From Utricularia gibba (Eukaryota; Streptophyta; Magnoliopsida; Lamiales; Lentibulariaceae), in assembly GCA_002189035.1 (NCBI GenBank), contig NEEC01000004.1:2728001-2792000 (forward strand): DNA of 64,000 bases. The letters run 5' to 3'. The notes beneath the pieces were generated by a model that searched no databases, was not told where the DNA came from, and saw only the letters and a program-made list of their open reading frames with translations. Every line of letters starts with the position of its first letter. The first letter of the stretch is position 1. Below, one piece after another: positions 1 to 12,215 of this stretch. Position numbers and translations under genes: made by a program.

Positions 1-180
1 CCTTCGGTTACTAAGAATAGCGGCGAGTTTCAGGGATGAAGAAAGCGAATGAAATCCATAAACAAGAATCATTCATCATCACAAGTATCACAGAATCCCC
101 AAGTCAACTTCTCAGGCAAATCACCAACAACCTCACAGGCAAAGAAGAAAAGCAAGCCGCTTTAGAGGTTGGATGGTTAC

Positions 181-352
181 CAGGAATTTCCCAGGGCTCG
201 CACTTATTGAGCTCAACTTTGGTAATCACCGGAAAGTTGTGGTCGAGGCCGGCAACCCAGTTCATGAGATAATCGCAAATAAGCTCTTCGTCACGAGGAT
301 AGAACCTGAAGCCCGGTGGAAGATTGGCCTCCACGTTGCATAAGGTGTTCAT
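181..352 (-). CDS. NAC-domain transcription factor, first coding exon only (gene runs off the left edge)
   Basis: The exon encodes 57 codons plus one base, starting at the ATG read from 352 down. After a ten-residue leader comes the NAC subdomain A signature LPPGFRFYPRDEELICDYL (residues 11-29), then subdomain B with KVELNKCEPWEIP (residues 45-57). The exon ends at a GT donor right after the WEIP block, which is where NAC genes normally have their first intron. The rest of the NAC domain lies in exons outside the window, and bases 1-180 read as intron. NAC proteins are plant nuclear DNA-binding regulators. The leader and the PRDEELICDYL wording resemble the NAC1/NAC021-022 group, but subfamily cannot be settled from one exon. 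The loop NWVAGLDHNF between subdomains A and B is not one I recognise. A TATA box about 90 bp upstream supports this start. Confidence 0.8.
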
Positions 353-442
353 TTTGGAGTCTCTTTGGGCTGTGGAAGGTGAAGTGGGAAGAGGAGGATG
401 AGAATTCCAAGTGGCCGCGCTGTAGACGCCATGGCTTCCCAC

Positions 443-475
443 ATATATAGACGGAGAGGAGAGGAGAGGAGAGGG
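443..475 (-). promoter_or_regulatory. TATA box and CT-rich tract upstream of the NAC gene
   Basis: On the minus strand a TATATAT core (443-449) lies about 91 bp upstream of the NAC start codon. It is preceded on its 5' side by a CT-rich tract (GGAGA-type repeat on plus, 452-475). The spacing fits a short 5' UTR. CT-rich tracts near the start site are common in plant core promoters. Confidence 0.5.
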
Positions 476-529
476 TCGCAAGAGAACAGGGGATGGCGAC
501 CCCCATAGCATCCACCATCACTTCACGCA

Positions 530-3500
530 ATTTGTGTTTTTTTTTAAGTAAAAATAAATATGAACACCGTCTAAATGATATTGGTCCAAACGAATTTCTT
601 ATTTACTAAATTACTATAGTAACATTAAATGCTTTTTGAACATTGGATTACAGGTTCTTCTAATTAATTTAGAGTTGCTTTGTTGTTGAAATAGATGGTA
701 ATATGCTGAAATTCAGATTACCATGTTGATTTGTTTGGCTTTGGGGTTGAAGATGCGCATTTCCACCAAGTCTACACCTAAACAAAATGTCAACTTGTCC
801 TCCTCATGATGGATGAGTTGAATAGGCTATAAAAATAATGTAGTGAAAATATCTCCAAAGTTAGGCATGTCTTTCAATTACATGAAACTCCATGGATCTG
901 TTTGGGTCAAAATTGGGATGGGCATGAATCAAAATCAATTCACGAGAATGGCAGATTTTGTCTATGAAAAAAATGTTTAAGAATCACTTTTGTCACTAAT
1001 CATGAGTAGTTGATATTTAAAAACACACCTTTTTTTATTTTTAGAAAAACTATAGACTTACTACTTGTGTTGTAGTAAAAATACTTTTGAATGAATGGAA
1101 TCAAATAAACTTTATACCTTATCTATTACACACACAAAATGAATATTGAGATTGATTCATATGGTCACACACATATCAATTATCATTTTTGTTTTGTAAA
1201 TAGTGTGTCGTGTCAGGGGTTGTTGCAGATTGCAACCATGAGCACGGCAAGAACCGGAGCGTGTTTGGTGATCATCCTTCAGGTGAGATTTTCAAGTTAG
1301 TTTAGGCTGTTAAACCTACCGGGCTCTTACTTTTTGTGGCATTCAACCCTCCCCCGTACTCATAAACACACGTGTAAACTAAACATGACTGCTTCAGGAC
1401 AAATGGTAATTGCTATTGCATTTTAATAATCTATTTTTGTTTTTCTCCACACTCGGCACTCTTATGAAGGAAGCAAATTACTTTTTCAAAAGTATGCTCA
1501 TTGCAAAAGGGCAAAGTGTGATGGATGCATGACATGCAACTCAAATAAGAGTAACAAGGTATGAGAATATAAATGAATCTTACAAAGAATAAGATTGAAG
1601 CACCTACCTAAAAGCATCTTCTCCACATGAATGAGAATCATGCTGCTTTTTCAATCTATTGCAAATTTCAACATACATTGGGAATTATATACCATGTGAA
1701 GTGATGTTTTTAAAGTACTTCTAGAACTTTTTTTTTTTTTTTTTCAAGAAAAGTTGAAGTTATCCAAAAGGAGGAATAATAATAATGCGCCATATTTATG
1801 AAAGAAGTGAGCTCCACACGCAACCAGGATGCAGGAAGGGGGAACCCTATTTTCATCACTCCAGTTTGGATACCAGTGGTTTTGAGACAAGCCAATGCCA
1901 TCTGGGGACGAGGGAGGATTTTCATCGGACATGCTAATCTTTGACACGCATGCACCAGATAGGGAAAGACGGCGACAGTGTCTCCTGACTCGTTTATTTT
2001 GGCTTGTTTCTGTGGTGGACATCCATCCATCCATCCGTTTGATTGCGTCATCAGAACATTACAGGAAGAGAGTGCGACATGGTCCCAGTTCTACAGAGAT
2101 GTTACTCTGATCTTATGCATGCAAGCTACAAACCATGCAATCACTCCCGTCATGGAAAAAAGATTGTTATCTGATGCTTTTCAATCTCTCTATCCCATTA
2201 CTCAACTTGGGATAATTCCTCATCTAAACCGCGTTTCAGGGAAGAATGCCCACGCTGACTCACCATCTACGCCCTCCCTGAAAGACAAAATTTTTCATTT
2301 CAATGGTGTGATAATATCAACGGCCACGTTGGGAGGCGCCCCCACGTGACATGATATGCCCACCGTTTCCCAAGTGGCATCAACGAGGATACTGTGTGTT
2401 TGTTTCCTCTGCTGTCCAAGGCTAGGGATGGTGAGTGTTCCAACTTCGATTCGAAGAGCCGCCACCCCGGCCCGGCCCTCGTGTCCAAGTACGTGGAATA
2501 CTTGGGCGCGCATCTGTTCCCACTTTTCCCTTGTCGTCATCCAAATCAACCGTCCACATGTCTTTTGGCACACACTGCATCCAGTTCAGCGATACAAGAT
2601 TCTTAGCTAGCAACCTGGCGAAAAGAACAACCTGCGGTCACGTGCGACCACTGAGCCGCCTCCAGAAACTGCCAAAAACCAGTAGCGGGATACGCCAGTT
2701 CACTTTCCCACCAATCATGCTCCTTGCTGCACGTCATCAAGGAAATGAAAAGCCTCAACTCTCCCAAAGCAAAGCAAACCCAAGTCTAGAGTTTTATATG
2801 AATTCTTTAAACAAGAAGAAAAAGAAGAAGAGACCACCCACTAGATTTTGGAAGGAGAAAAGCAGTGAAAGAACGATAAGCATCAACTAGGAATGGAATG
2901 AAGAAAGGTATCCATCCCATTTCCATGTGGTCCAGAAGGGTTTCTCCTCCTGACCGACGGACTGAGTGAACATGTCCATTCCCACATGGGAAAATTCTGT
3001 TGTCACAGCCACAGGTGGTCCAGCCCCCATCTCTACTTCCCCCAAGGCACCAAATAAGACCATGGCATTCGGCATGCATCTCCGTCCACACACCATGGCG
3101 GTTGTGTCCGAAACGTCTCAAACCAAAAACTCAAATTGACGCACGTGTCATTCATCGCTTCCACATTGGAAAGTAAACTTCCAGGAGATAGAATGATGTG
3201 TGCACATTGCACAGACACATACGTGGTGATTGCTTTTTTCTTTGTCCCCAATCGGTTACTAAAAAGCAGGAAGGGGCATCCATCCAGTGATTGCTTGGTC
3301 TACTCACGCAGCTGTGGTGGTGCTCTACAGATAAAGCATGCGAAGGGGTGGGGAGCCCGCGGAGAGAGTGGCCCCTGCGTGCAGGGGACAGGGATCCGAT
3401 CATCTCTTCCTACAACGTCATTCCAAAGTTAAATGATAAACTTCGCAGAAATAGAGATAAAGATTCATTCGGTTGCAACTTGCTGCTATGTGACAGTTCC

Positions 3501-3560
3501 CACCCACAGCCGGTTCTGGTGGCTCCGTGCCAATGGAAGCAACACTAAAATGATTCATTC
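530..3560. other. Intergenic stretch, no gene recognised
   Basis: No protein with a recognisable domain was found on either strand. The ORFs here (for example 1978-2349, 2435-2890 and 2807-3121 minus) overlap one another on both strands and resemble no family I know. The part from about 1800 to 3550 is less AT-rich than its surroundings and holds several CACGTG cores (near 2343, 2640 and 3141). It could be distal promoter DNA, for instance of the NAC gene, but nothing decides that. Confidence 0.4.
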
Positions 3561-3970
3561 CACATATTTGACCTGAATCGCATATGTTATCCAAAATATT
3601 TGCAAAATAAGATATTTCACTCATAAAAAATTTAATGCATAAACATATTTTACCCATAAAAATTTAGTTTTGATATTTTCTACTCATAAAATATTATAAC
3701 GAGACATATTTGATCCAAATAAAAGTCATAAAACTTTACAACGAATTACATTTGACCCAATAAATTTAATGTTGATACCATGTACAATATCAAATTGGTA
3801 TATTCAACCAAAGAATTAACATATTTGATCCTTATATTTTAATAAATTGACATTGTTGACCCTTTAAGTTTGTTAAATCTACATATTTAACCCATAAAAT
3901 GTAATAAATTAACATAATTAACCCAATAAATTTATCAAATTGATATAATTAACCCATATAATTTATCAAA
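3561..3970. repeat. Degenerate tandem-like array built on a catatttgacccataaa-type motif
   Basis: The stretch repeatedly reuses a core like ACATATTTGACCCATAAA followed by AATTTA/GTTTA-type filler at irregular spacing of roughly 30-50 bp (e.g. near 3561, 3645, 3705, 3748, 3819, 3884 and 3950). Individual units differ (TTTGACC, TTTTACCC, TTAACCC). The same motif series occurs at 47889-48160. I do not recognise the family. It could be a minisatellite or the sub-terminal repeat region of a DNA transposon. Confidence 0.6.
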
Positions 3971-5590
3971 ATTTTTAAAAAATTGAAAATCATTTTCGAA
4001 ATAAATGTTGATCAATAAGTACCTTGTAGACATGAACACAACAACAGGTCAATCCGTGTATCCGCCAAGTCGACCCGCTACGAGTTGAGCCTGTGATTTG
4101 TATCCATTTCAAATGGTTATGAGTTGAGGTTGACCTCGACTGATATATTTAAAAAAAAGCTTGGGTGCGGACTAGAGTTTTCAATCTTAGACAAATGATA
4201 TTACACAATTGAAAATAAATGAAATAAATTTTATAACTAAAAATTGAAAATATTATAAAATTGAATAATTTTATTTTAAAAAATTTGATTATATAAATAA
4301 CATACTAATAATAAAAATATTTTTTATATAAGAAGAATGAATATATTATTTTAAATCTATCTTTTGTTTTCGTTAACGTTAAACATAATTTAAATTTTGA
4401 GAGCAAAAATATGATATTATACCAAATTTTTTTAGAATTTCAATGCAAAAATCTGAATGTGGCAATATTAAATGTGTATCATTTTAGAATAAAAATGGTA
4501 CATGTGATAGTTTATGATATTTATAAGTTCAATTGATTAAAAATAAAATTTTGTAATATAATTTTATTATATTCAAAATTTTCAACAAAAAATACGCATA
4601 AATACATTTTTTTTTACAAATGCCAAAGTAAATGTACTATAAGTTGAATTTTGTGTATATGAATGTATGATATTTGTGATGTTTTATTATGAACTCTATA
4701 TTTTAGAATAATAAAGTGCCGAATATATTATTTTTTTATTAAAAAAACATTATATCTTTAAACTACACAATATTACATTATTTTATTACAAAAAAATAAT
4801 GCACTCTATTTTTAAAATACATAATAAGTACAAATTAATAAACAATAATACAATAAGAAAATATACCTTATTCTTAAAATACACAAGAATTGATTACATT
4901 CTATTTTTTATTAAATTTTATTAAAAAAATAATAAAAATAATGCATTCAATGTTTTGATCTTCTAAAAAATATTGTATATTCTTTTATTACATTATTTTT
5001 TAAAGTGAATGGTTGGGATTCATATAGTAGACAATAACCTACGTCCGTGTTATATAATAATTGAAATGTTTGTAATTTTATTATTATATTTGTATCGTAT
5101 GAAAAAAATAGTCAACTTAAGCCTTTTAATATAATCATCATCCCAATCATTCACTTTAGAAATGGACTCTACTAATCTATGGATCATACATAATAAAAAG
5201 ATTAATTAAGATTAGTAATAAAACACAATATAATACATGATATGAAAACACACTACTTAATTTCGAATGTTCCTTGTTATATGAGTGAATATGTTATGCA
5301 TCGAATACAAAACTAGGATACATCATTGGTATTTCTCTCCAAGATTGCACAATATGGCAAGGGTATAGTGAATCCTACAACATATAGATATAATTCAAAA
5401 TGACATATATTCTAATGACAAATGAGAAATATATATGTATAGTAAACCATACTTCATGTTAATTAACAAGAAGATGTAGATAGTGTTGCATGAATTATGC
5501 TTCACGCACCACTTTTCAATTATTTTCAAGTCAAACTTTTCTCCACAGTATATTGTATCCAAAGGTTGTGGATAAATGCAACATTCATTA
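3971..5590. other. Very AT-rich intergenic DNA, no gene recognised
   Basis: Long runs of A/T with frequent stops in all frames. It may belong to the Mutator-like element to its right, but no terminal inverted repeat was recognised. Confidence 0.4.
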
Positions 5591-5749
5591 GACGATCCGA
5601 TAGCTACAATGTCATGATTTTTCTATAGGTAAAAATAAAAATCATCAATAATAATACCAAAAAAAAAATAATTTATACTCTGTTAGATTCATATTCATCG
5701 ACTTACTAAATGATGTCGTCAAGTACATCGTTCATCAATTCACCATACA

Positions 5750-7990
5750 ACTGTAGATGGGGAGCCTTAGACCTTTGTTTATTTTTTTGAACCAATTGAA
5801 TATCGTAAGCATTTGAGTTGCTATTAACTTCCACCTACATATTGACACAACTATTGAAGATTACTACTTTGTTGTTGGTTTGACTATATGACATGTTGTA
5901 CACCACACTTGTTGGGACCGTCTTCAGATTCTTTTTTCACTATTATAGGACTTTGGTGAGAAGTCTCACCAACTTCCTTATTACCCATCGAACTATAATA
6001 ATTGATAACTTTCATGTTGGCTGTACATGGCTCTTGTGGCATGAGTATTTCATAATGTTCTAGTCATATCTTTATTTAATTCACGCTTTTTGCAATCTTT
6101 TTTCTTGTGACCTTTTTTGTCACATATGGATCATGATGTCATCCTACAAATTACATTCAATTGACCCTAAATCCAAAATCAATCCAGACATAAAAGAGTG
6201 TGACGAACAAAACCTAGAGGATCTATATTTTTGTGAAGTAGATGACCGGTCGGACTTCCAAACTCTACAATCACAGATATGCTTAGTCAATTAGACGATC
6301 TATTTTTTTGTTTCCTCTGACCACCAGTAATTACCTCAATGACAAACTTCCATATGCTCTTTTCTTTCATCTTCCAATTCTTGGCTTAGAATATTCTCAA
6401 TTTTTGGACATAAATCTCCATGCCATGTTGATGATGCTTAACAAACCAATTGCAAACATTATCATTAATTTGTTCCAAAAGCTCTATTCGGTCTAGCCTC
6501 CTAGCATCTTTGAGAGCCGAATTAAGTGACTTTGGGTTGTTATTTGTCAAAGTGACATACATGTTACTTTGATGAAATAATGTTCGACACCATTGGAATG
6601 GTGGGATACCGTCAATATACTCATATGCTTTCGGATCCTTAAGCATATCTATGACACACTTAAACTGACCAGACATTGTAACTCAAGCAGCAGCCCACAC
6701 ATGGCCCTTCAAAACAGTCATCAATTTCGTTGGAATGCTTCTCCCAAGATTCTTGAGCAAATGCAAGACACAATGACGAATCTACAAAATACAATAGCTA
6801 AATATCAAATAAATATTGTTAATTTATAATTTATAACATATATGGCTCAATGTATTACCTTGACTTTCAGAAGAAAATCTCTCAAGATGGATAATATTGT
6901 AGAAGCTTTATTTGAAACTATGGTAAACGATTCTTACGTCTCTTACAAAATACCATAGTCTTCAGAAAGCAATTTTATGAAATAAGTCTAATTTATCAAA
7001 GTTTCACCACCAAGAACACCCCATATAATGGAAAAAACTCTATTATTCAGATTTAAGGCTACCGCCACTAGCACTTTTCTGTTCAATTTACTCAATATAT
7101 ATGTGTCATCATCTTCGATCACATTATGAACACACATATAGAATTCATCTTTATAAGCCTATGATTAACATTTAAATCACAAAAATATTAAAAAGGAGAA
7201 TCAAATATTATCACATAATCCAATAAATCAACTATAATTAAATGATAATTTATCATTACATAATAAATAAAATACACTTCTAATATACAATATTCAACAA
7301 TAAAACAACCAAAAATATATAATAAAAAATACTACAAAATTGAAAAAAAATTACCAAATATATGACAAAAATGCTTAAAAAATACATACCTTAGGACAAT
7401 AAATTCTTGCGCATATTTTACTTTTCTCATCTTCACCATCATTTACCTCTAGTATTACCACGATAGCAACTTCATTCAATATTTGATATTGTTCACCATA
7501 ACTTTGCAAGTCTTCGAAATTATTCTTCATATTTTATACGCCATCTTTCTTGCATTTTCTTTCACTCTCCTCACCTTGTGAGGAGGCACCTCCACATGCC
7601 AATCACATTTTATATCCATAAGTAGATCCGAAACTTTCATCAATGGATGATCAATAAGCTTATCTATGTACATGTTCCCAAGCCAATGCACATTCACGGA
7701 TTTGTTGTTTACATGTGGTCGGCAATGATCACGATATGTAGTGATTTCATAAACACTCCAAGTTGTCATTGTTGTTACCTTCACGTACACCTTCCACGGG
7801 CATGCTACCCCTTCACTATCTTTACAACGAGTAATTAAATGAAACTTATCATTCTTCTCAAACCAAAACTGGATTCCTTTCTGGACACAATATTCTTCAA
7901 TTGCATTTTTAGCTTCAGTTTTGCATTGAAATACTATTCATTTCCTATAAATGAAACACAATTTAAATATTAAAAACAGCAATGGTGCGA
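5750..7990 (-). pseudogene. Mutator-like element (MULE) transposase, decayed copy 1
   Basis: Read on minus, the MULE protein order is recognisable. At 7530-7950 is the N-terminal DNA-binding region (CPWKVYVKV, then TWSVYEI, and HVNNKS where family members have the H/C cluster). Next come traces of the transposase core near 7180-6900 (GVLGGETLI). At 6680-6390 is the C-terminal helical part (TNNNPKSLNSALKDARRLD, then CNWFVKHH). At 6133-6092 is a zinc knuckle ending CDKKGHKKKDC, whose first cysteine position is a TGA stop. Stops and frameshifts interrupt all parts, so it is not functional. The N-terminal part closely matches 51230-51556 on plus. Boundaries are approximate because I could not see terminal inverted repeats. 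Confidence 0.7.
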
Positions 7991-7999
7991 TTTGTTAAT

Positions 8000-9110
8000 A
8001 CACTTGTCATCTCCTCTATTTACCTCTGAAATATTTTTGACATACTTTCCGTGATCTTCTTTAGTTGATCAGTGGTTACAAGTGTATCAATTTATTTTAG
8101 TACTTAGCTAGTTCATCCACTACCTCCATTCATTGGTTGTTAATTTTTGAGCATAGAACACTAAGATTCCACATAATGGAGGTGATCGAAACACGCCACA
8201 TAAAGTTATTGAGAAGAGAAGCCGAAGAAGAATGCAAGATAACTTTGATACCAAATTGAGAATTGAAGGTTGAGAATTTGTAAATGAACATAGAAAATGA
8301 TTTATCCATTCGAAAAGAAAGCTCAACCTTGTTCTTACAATCATACATGCATTTGTACTGGTGCTTAAATTCACTCACCACTTAATTAATAAATAAACAA
8401 ACATTTATATATATATATTTCAATATAAGGTAAGACCTATTCATTGGACAAAGGTTTTTGTGCTTGATGGTATAAATTTTCTTTGTATACGACATGTACA
8501 TTCATAAAAACATACACAAACTTGTTTTTTTTACAACACTCCTTTTCTATGTGATTAAGATTATTGAGAAACGGTGAAACTTATTGTCCATCCATCCGCC
8601 TTTATTTCTAAAATGTCAATTTATATCACATGTTTTCTTTGTAAATTTAATTTCATCATTTTTTAATTCACTCTAAGATGAAAATATATAAACAACTTAA
8701 AAAGATTGCATCTTATCTGTATTATTTAATTTGAAATATAAAATATTTAGACGTGTTTTATCATAATATTTGTATATGACATTTTTTTTTCAATTGTTTA
8801 GTTTGATGTGAATAACAATTTAGTTTTCTATGGCATGTCTCATTGTGAAAAGAGATAATAAAAATAGTTGATAGATGATATTAACAATATTATTTTATGT
8901 GACATGTAAATTAAATAAAATTTGGATCAAATTAAAAGTGTGGCAACTCATGGAAAATAACTTTAAATTATGACATTATTAAAAAAAAAGTAACACATTT
9001 TGATATTTACCTTCACATCAATACACGAGTATATGATATATGAGATGTACTTGAATAATAACCTCTTAAATCTTGAGACTAAATAAATATTATTACGAAA
9101 AATTTAAAAT
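8000..9110. other. AT-rich stretch upstream of the MULE pseudogene, no gene recognised
   Basis: A minus-strand ORF at 8130-8381 lies just upstream of the MULE transposase remnant and may be part of the same element. It shows no recognisable domain. The remainder is AT-rich with no coding signal. Confidence 0.35.
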
Positions 9111-9117
9111 AATATTA

Positions 9118-9345
9118 TGAAAATTTTTTGAAAGCTATTTTTATTTTTAAAAAATAAAAATAATTTTATTTTAGAATAGTATAAATTATAAAAATAATTA
9201 TATCAAAATTATTTGAAAATTATATTATAACAATTACTTTTTTAAAAAAGGAATTAATTACTTTTTCATCTTATTTTTGCTATTTAAAATAATTTTAAAA
9301 ATATAGAAATACATAATAAAAAGTTTTGAGAACACTTCATAAGTT
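9118..9345. mobile_element. Short AT-rich inverted-repeat element (MITE-like), copy 1
   Basis: About 230 bp of A/T-rich DNA related to 24532-24765 and 56868-57072. The right end reads GTTTTGAGAACACTT, matching the CAAAACACT terminus of the other copies. The left end is less well preserved. It is non-coding. The class (hAT-like or other) is not determined because no target duplication was convincing. Confidence 0.45.
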
Positions 9346-9537
9346 TAGTTACTATTATTTACTAAATGATGTAATTGATTTGAAAAAAAAAATTTAAAAT
9401 TTTTTATTATTTCAAAGATATTTTTAATTGATTCCCACTGTTTTCAAATTGAATAAAAATAATGTCTATTCTTGAAATTAATGATAAAATCAATCTCTAT
9501 TTTTTCTCCAATTCAATTTTACTATTTTTGATTACTT

Positions 9538-9690
9538 GCCGTCCACTACTGACCGTCGCTTGCCGCCAGTGCGCCCGTGCGGTTGCTGCCCTCACCCATT
9601 CATTGTGACGGGTGCACAGAAGCAGGGAGCGCACGGACGGCATGTAGTGGGAGGCGGGTCACGATAGTGCCTGGCAACAGTTGGACGATA
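9538..9690. other. GC-rich island in AT-rich DNA
   Basis: About 150 bp with clearly higher G+C than the flanks. It has a loose inverted symmetry: CCGTCCACTAC-like and GTGCGCCCGTGCGG-like blocks on the left have partial reverse complements GGACGGCATGTAGTGGG and GAGCGCACGGACGG on the right. No ORF or domain is recognised. It may be a transposon fragment. Confidence 0.4.
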
Positions 9691-10117
9691 GTCGTATGAA
9701 AACCAATTTTGTTAAATTATGAAATAATGAGAATCAAATATATATGATTTTTAAATATTAAAAACCAATTATAATTAGTTGAGAATCATATACATATAAT
9801 ATGTTAAAATTTAGATATTAAATATGGCAATGAAAACTAATTATGTCATTTTCATTAAATATTGAAAATTATTTGTGTCAATTTTATTAAATAGCTGGGA
9901 TGTCTGTGATCGGATACACATATTATTATCTATATTTTAAATGTTAAAGAAAACATAGAACCCTTGCACAAACAATTCAATTATATTTTATGGAATTTAA
10001 TCCAACTCGTTTGTAGCCCAAAGTCATTTAACCATCCTTCAACTGTAGTTCTGTAAGATTTAATTTAATTACTATTAAATTGATTCAACTATAGTTTTTA
10101 AATATTGATTCTTCAAT

Positions 10118-10205
10118 TTTGATTTTTTGGGCTGATCTGCAACACGATGAGGTCTCAATTCGCAAAGAGGCCCAGCCCAATTATTAAGGAAGCCCAGTTC
10201 CAGCT
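10118..10205 (+). promoter_or_regulatory. Site II (TGGGCY / GGCCCA) cluster upstream of NSA2
   Basis: Within about 215 bp of the NSA2 start codon there are several TGGGCT/TGGGCC-type motifs: TTGGGCTG near 10127, then on the opposite strand GAGGCCCAGCCCAAT near 10167-10181 and AAGCCCAGTT near 10190-10199. Such TCP-bound site II elements are typical of plant ribosomal-protein and ribosome-biogenesis promoters. The function here is inferred from motif and position. Confidence 0.6.
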
Positions 10206-10334
10206 CCTGGTCCATCCGACTTTTAATCGTTCCCCCCCCCCCCCACCCTGCAGCGTCATAGAAACGGCGGCAGGGCGTGGTGATCTCCGACTCCTATAGC
10301 TTTTGCTCTTTGAGATCTCTGCAGGCAACCAATC

Positions 10335-12215
10335 ATGGTTTGCTTATGAATTTTTTCCCCATTTTTTTGAATTTTGTGTACATTTGAATGTGTTAAGATT
10401 TCGTTTTTAAAATTTTTGCTGCCCATCTATACCCGCAGCCTCAAGGAGATTACATAGAGCTGCACCGCAAGCGGCATGGCTATCGCCATGACCACTTCGA
10501 GCGCAAACGCAAGAAGGAAGCTCGTGAAGTTCACAAGCGTTCGCAAATTGCCCAGAAGGTGATTTTTTTTTAGGAAATCGTTGTTATTTTTTTAACCCTT
10601 TTGGAGGAGTTTGTACGACATTCTGTTGCTCGTGTTGCTGGGCAGGCGTTGGGTATTAAGGGAAGATGTTCGCTAAGAAAAGATACGCTGAGAAGGCCCT
10701 CATGAAGAAAACGTGAGTTTCGCTTTTGTTTGAGTTTTCTGCTCGGTTTTGGCAAATTCAGGTCAAACCATACATTTGGGGGATCATTGTTTTTAAAAAT
10801 TATGAAACTTGGCTTACAGCCATCTTGCTAGAGTAAGTCCATCATCAATTTCATAGATAACCATTTTTCATCTTTTTTCTTTGGATATCTAGTAGATGGT
10901 ACAAGCTTTTTGTTGATCTAACGTGGACCTCATCCTTCTGTATTTTCCATTTTGTTTCTGTACCGTATATTGCAGATTTCGTTTGGAATACCAACTGAAT
11001 TATCAACAGCTAATTGGCGTGCTTGAATACATTGTACGTTAACAGATTAGCTATGCATGAGGAGTCATCAACCAGGAGGAAAGTTGATGATGATGTTCAT
11101 GATGGTGCTATTCCAGCATATCTTCTCGATCGTGATGAGACAACAAGAGCTAAGGTTGTCTTGTCTCTAGGTTTCATGCATTGTTTATCATTATTTTTGC
11201 TAATGCTGAAAAATTCATCTCCACTTCCTGACTACTGCTGAAAACATTTCAACTTCTTATAGGTGCTTAGCAATACCATAAAACAGAAGCGAAAGGAGAA
11301 AGCAGGAAAATGGGAGGTTCCACTTCCAAAGGTAGCCAACTCTACTCCTAGCTATCGGTTTGATGCTTTGGTCCATATTACTGGGTGGTTGTTGCAACTC
11401 CTATTAACGCCCTCAAGCTGCATGTGTTGAAATTTCTGTTTCTATTAATCTGGTTTGTTTGAACTCCACCGGGATCCCTGAAAACTGGAATTTTGTCGGT
11501 AATGTAGGTCAGACCTGTTGCTGAAGATGAAATGTTCAGAGTGATAAGATCAGGCAAAAGGAAAAGTAAGTTGCTTTTATTTCGTGAATGGATATGAGGG
11601 TTGGATGAATATCTGGCCCCGTTAGCGTTATTGTTTATGACATCCATGGCCAGGTATGATTATAATACCTGTCTTTCGTTGCAACCTTTTCAGCTAAGCA
11701 ATGGAAGAGGATGATCACCAAGGCCACATTTGTTGGACCAAGCTTTACAAGGAAGCCTCCCAAATATGAGCGCTTCATCCGACCGAGTGGTTTGCGGTTT
11801 ACAAAAGCGCATGTTACTCATCCTGAACTGAAATGCACCTTCAATCTAGAAATAATTGGTGTGAAGAAAAACCCGAACGGCCCCATGTATACTTCTCTAG
11901 GCGTGATAACAAAAGGCACAATCATTGAGGTAATTGGCCCGCCCCACTGGGCAATCTTCCATTCCATTCATTGTACCGCATGAATCCCAAAACTGCTTTC
12001 TTCTGTGTTCAGGTGAATGTGAGCGAACTGGGTCTGGTCACACCTGCTGGAAAAGTTGTCTGGGGTATATTTTCTTTCCTTTGTCAGTGCCTCTCCTACG
12101 TATTATGAGTGTTGACCATGGTTGTTGTTGGTGCCTCCAAAATCCAGGGAAGTATGCTCAAGTTACCAACAATCCTGAGAACGATGGATGCATTAATGCT
12201 GTTCTGCTCGTGTAA
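10335..12215 (+). CDS. NSA2: NSA2 homologue, 60S ribosome biogenesis protein (frame broken in exon 3)
   Basis: NSA2 is a small basic nucleolar protein needed for late pre-60S maturation and 27S pre-rRNA processing. Coding exons: 10335-10337 (ATG only), 10439-10558, 10646-10712, 11046-11154, 11263-11331, 11508-11565, 11694-11929, 12013-12064, 12148-12215 (stop TAA). The product would be about 260 residues, the usual length. It opens with [16 protein letters not shown], continues with [17 protein letters not shown] and [18 protein letters not shown], and ends with [17 protein letters not shown], near-identical to family wording. All introns are GT-AG and phases agree. The exception is exon 3, which is 67 bp where 68 are needed. 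One base is missing around GGAAG (10661-10665), so a TGA arises at 10703. All other exons look intact, so a sequencing or assembly error is likelier than a pseudogene, but I cannot tell. It is convergent with the WDR75-like gene. Confidence 0.93.

Noticed and set aside
104-511. 135-residue minus ORF treated as one NAC protein
   Set aside because: Only residues from the Met at 352 down to the GT donor at 180 match NAC. The upstream part is 5' flank containing the TATA box, and the downstream part is intron.
1978-2890. Several overlapping plus and minus ORFs of 80-150 residues
   Set aside because: No domain, no splice-consistent gene model, and ORFs on both strands of the same DNA; composition alone explains them.
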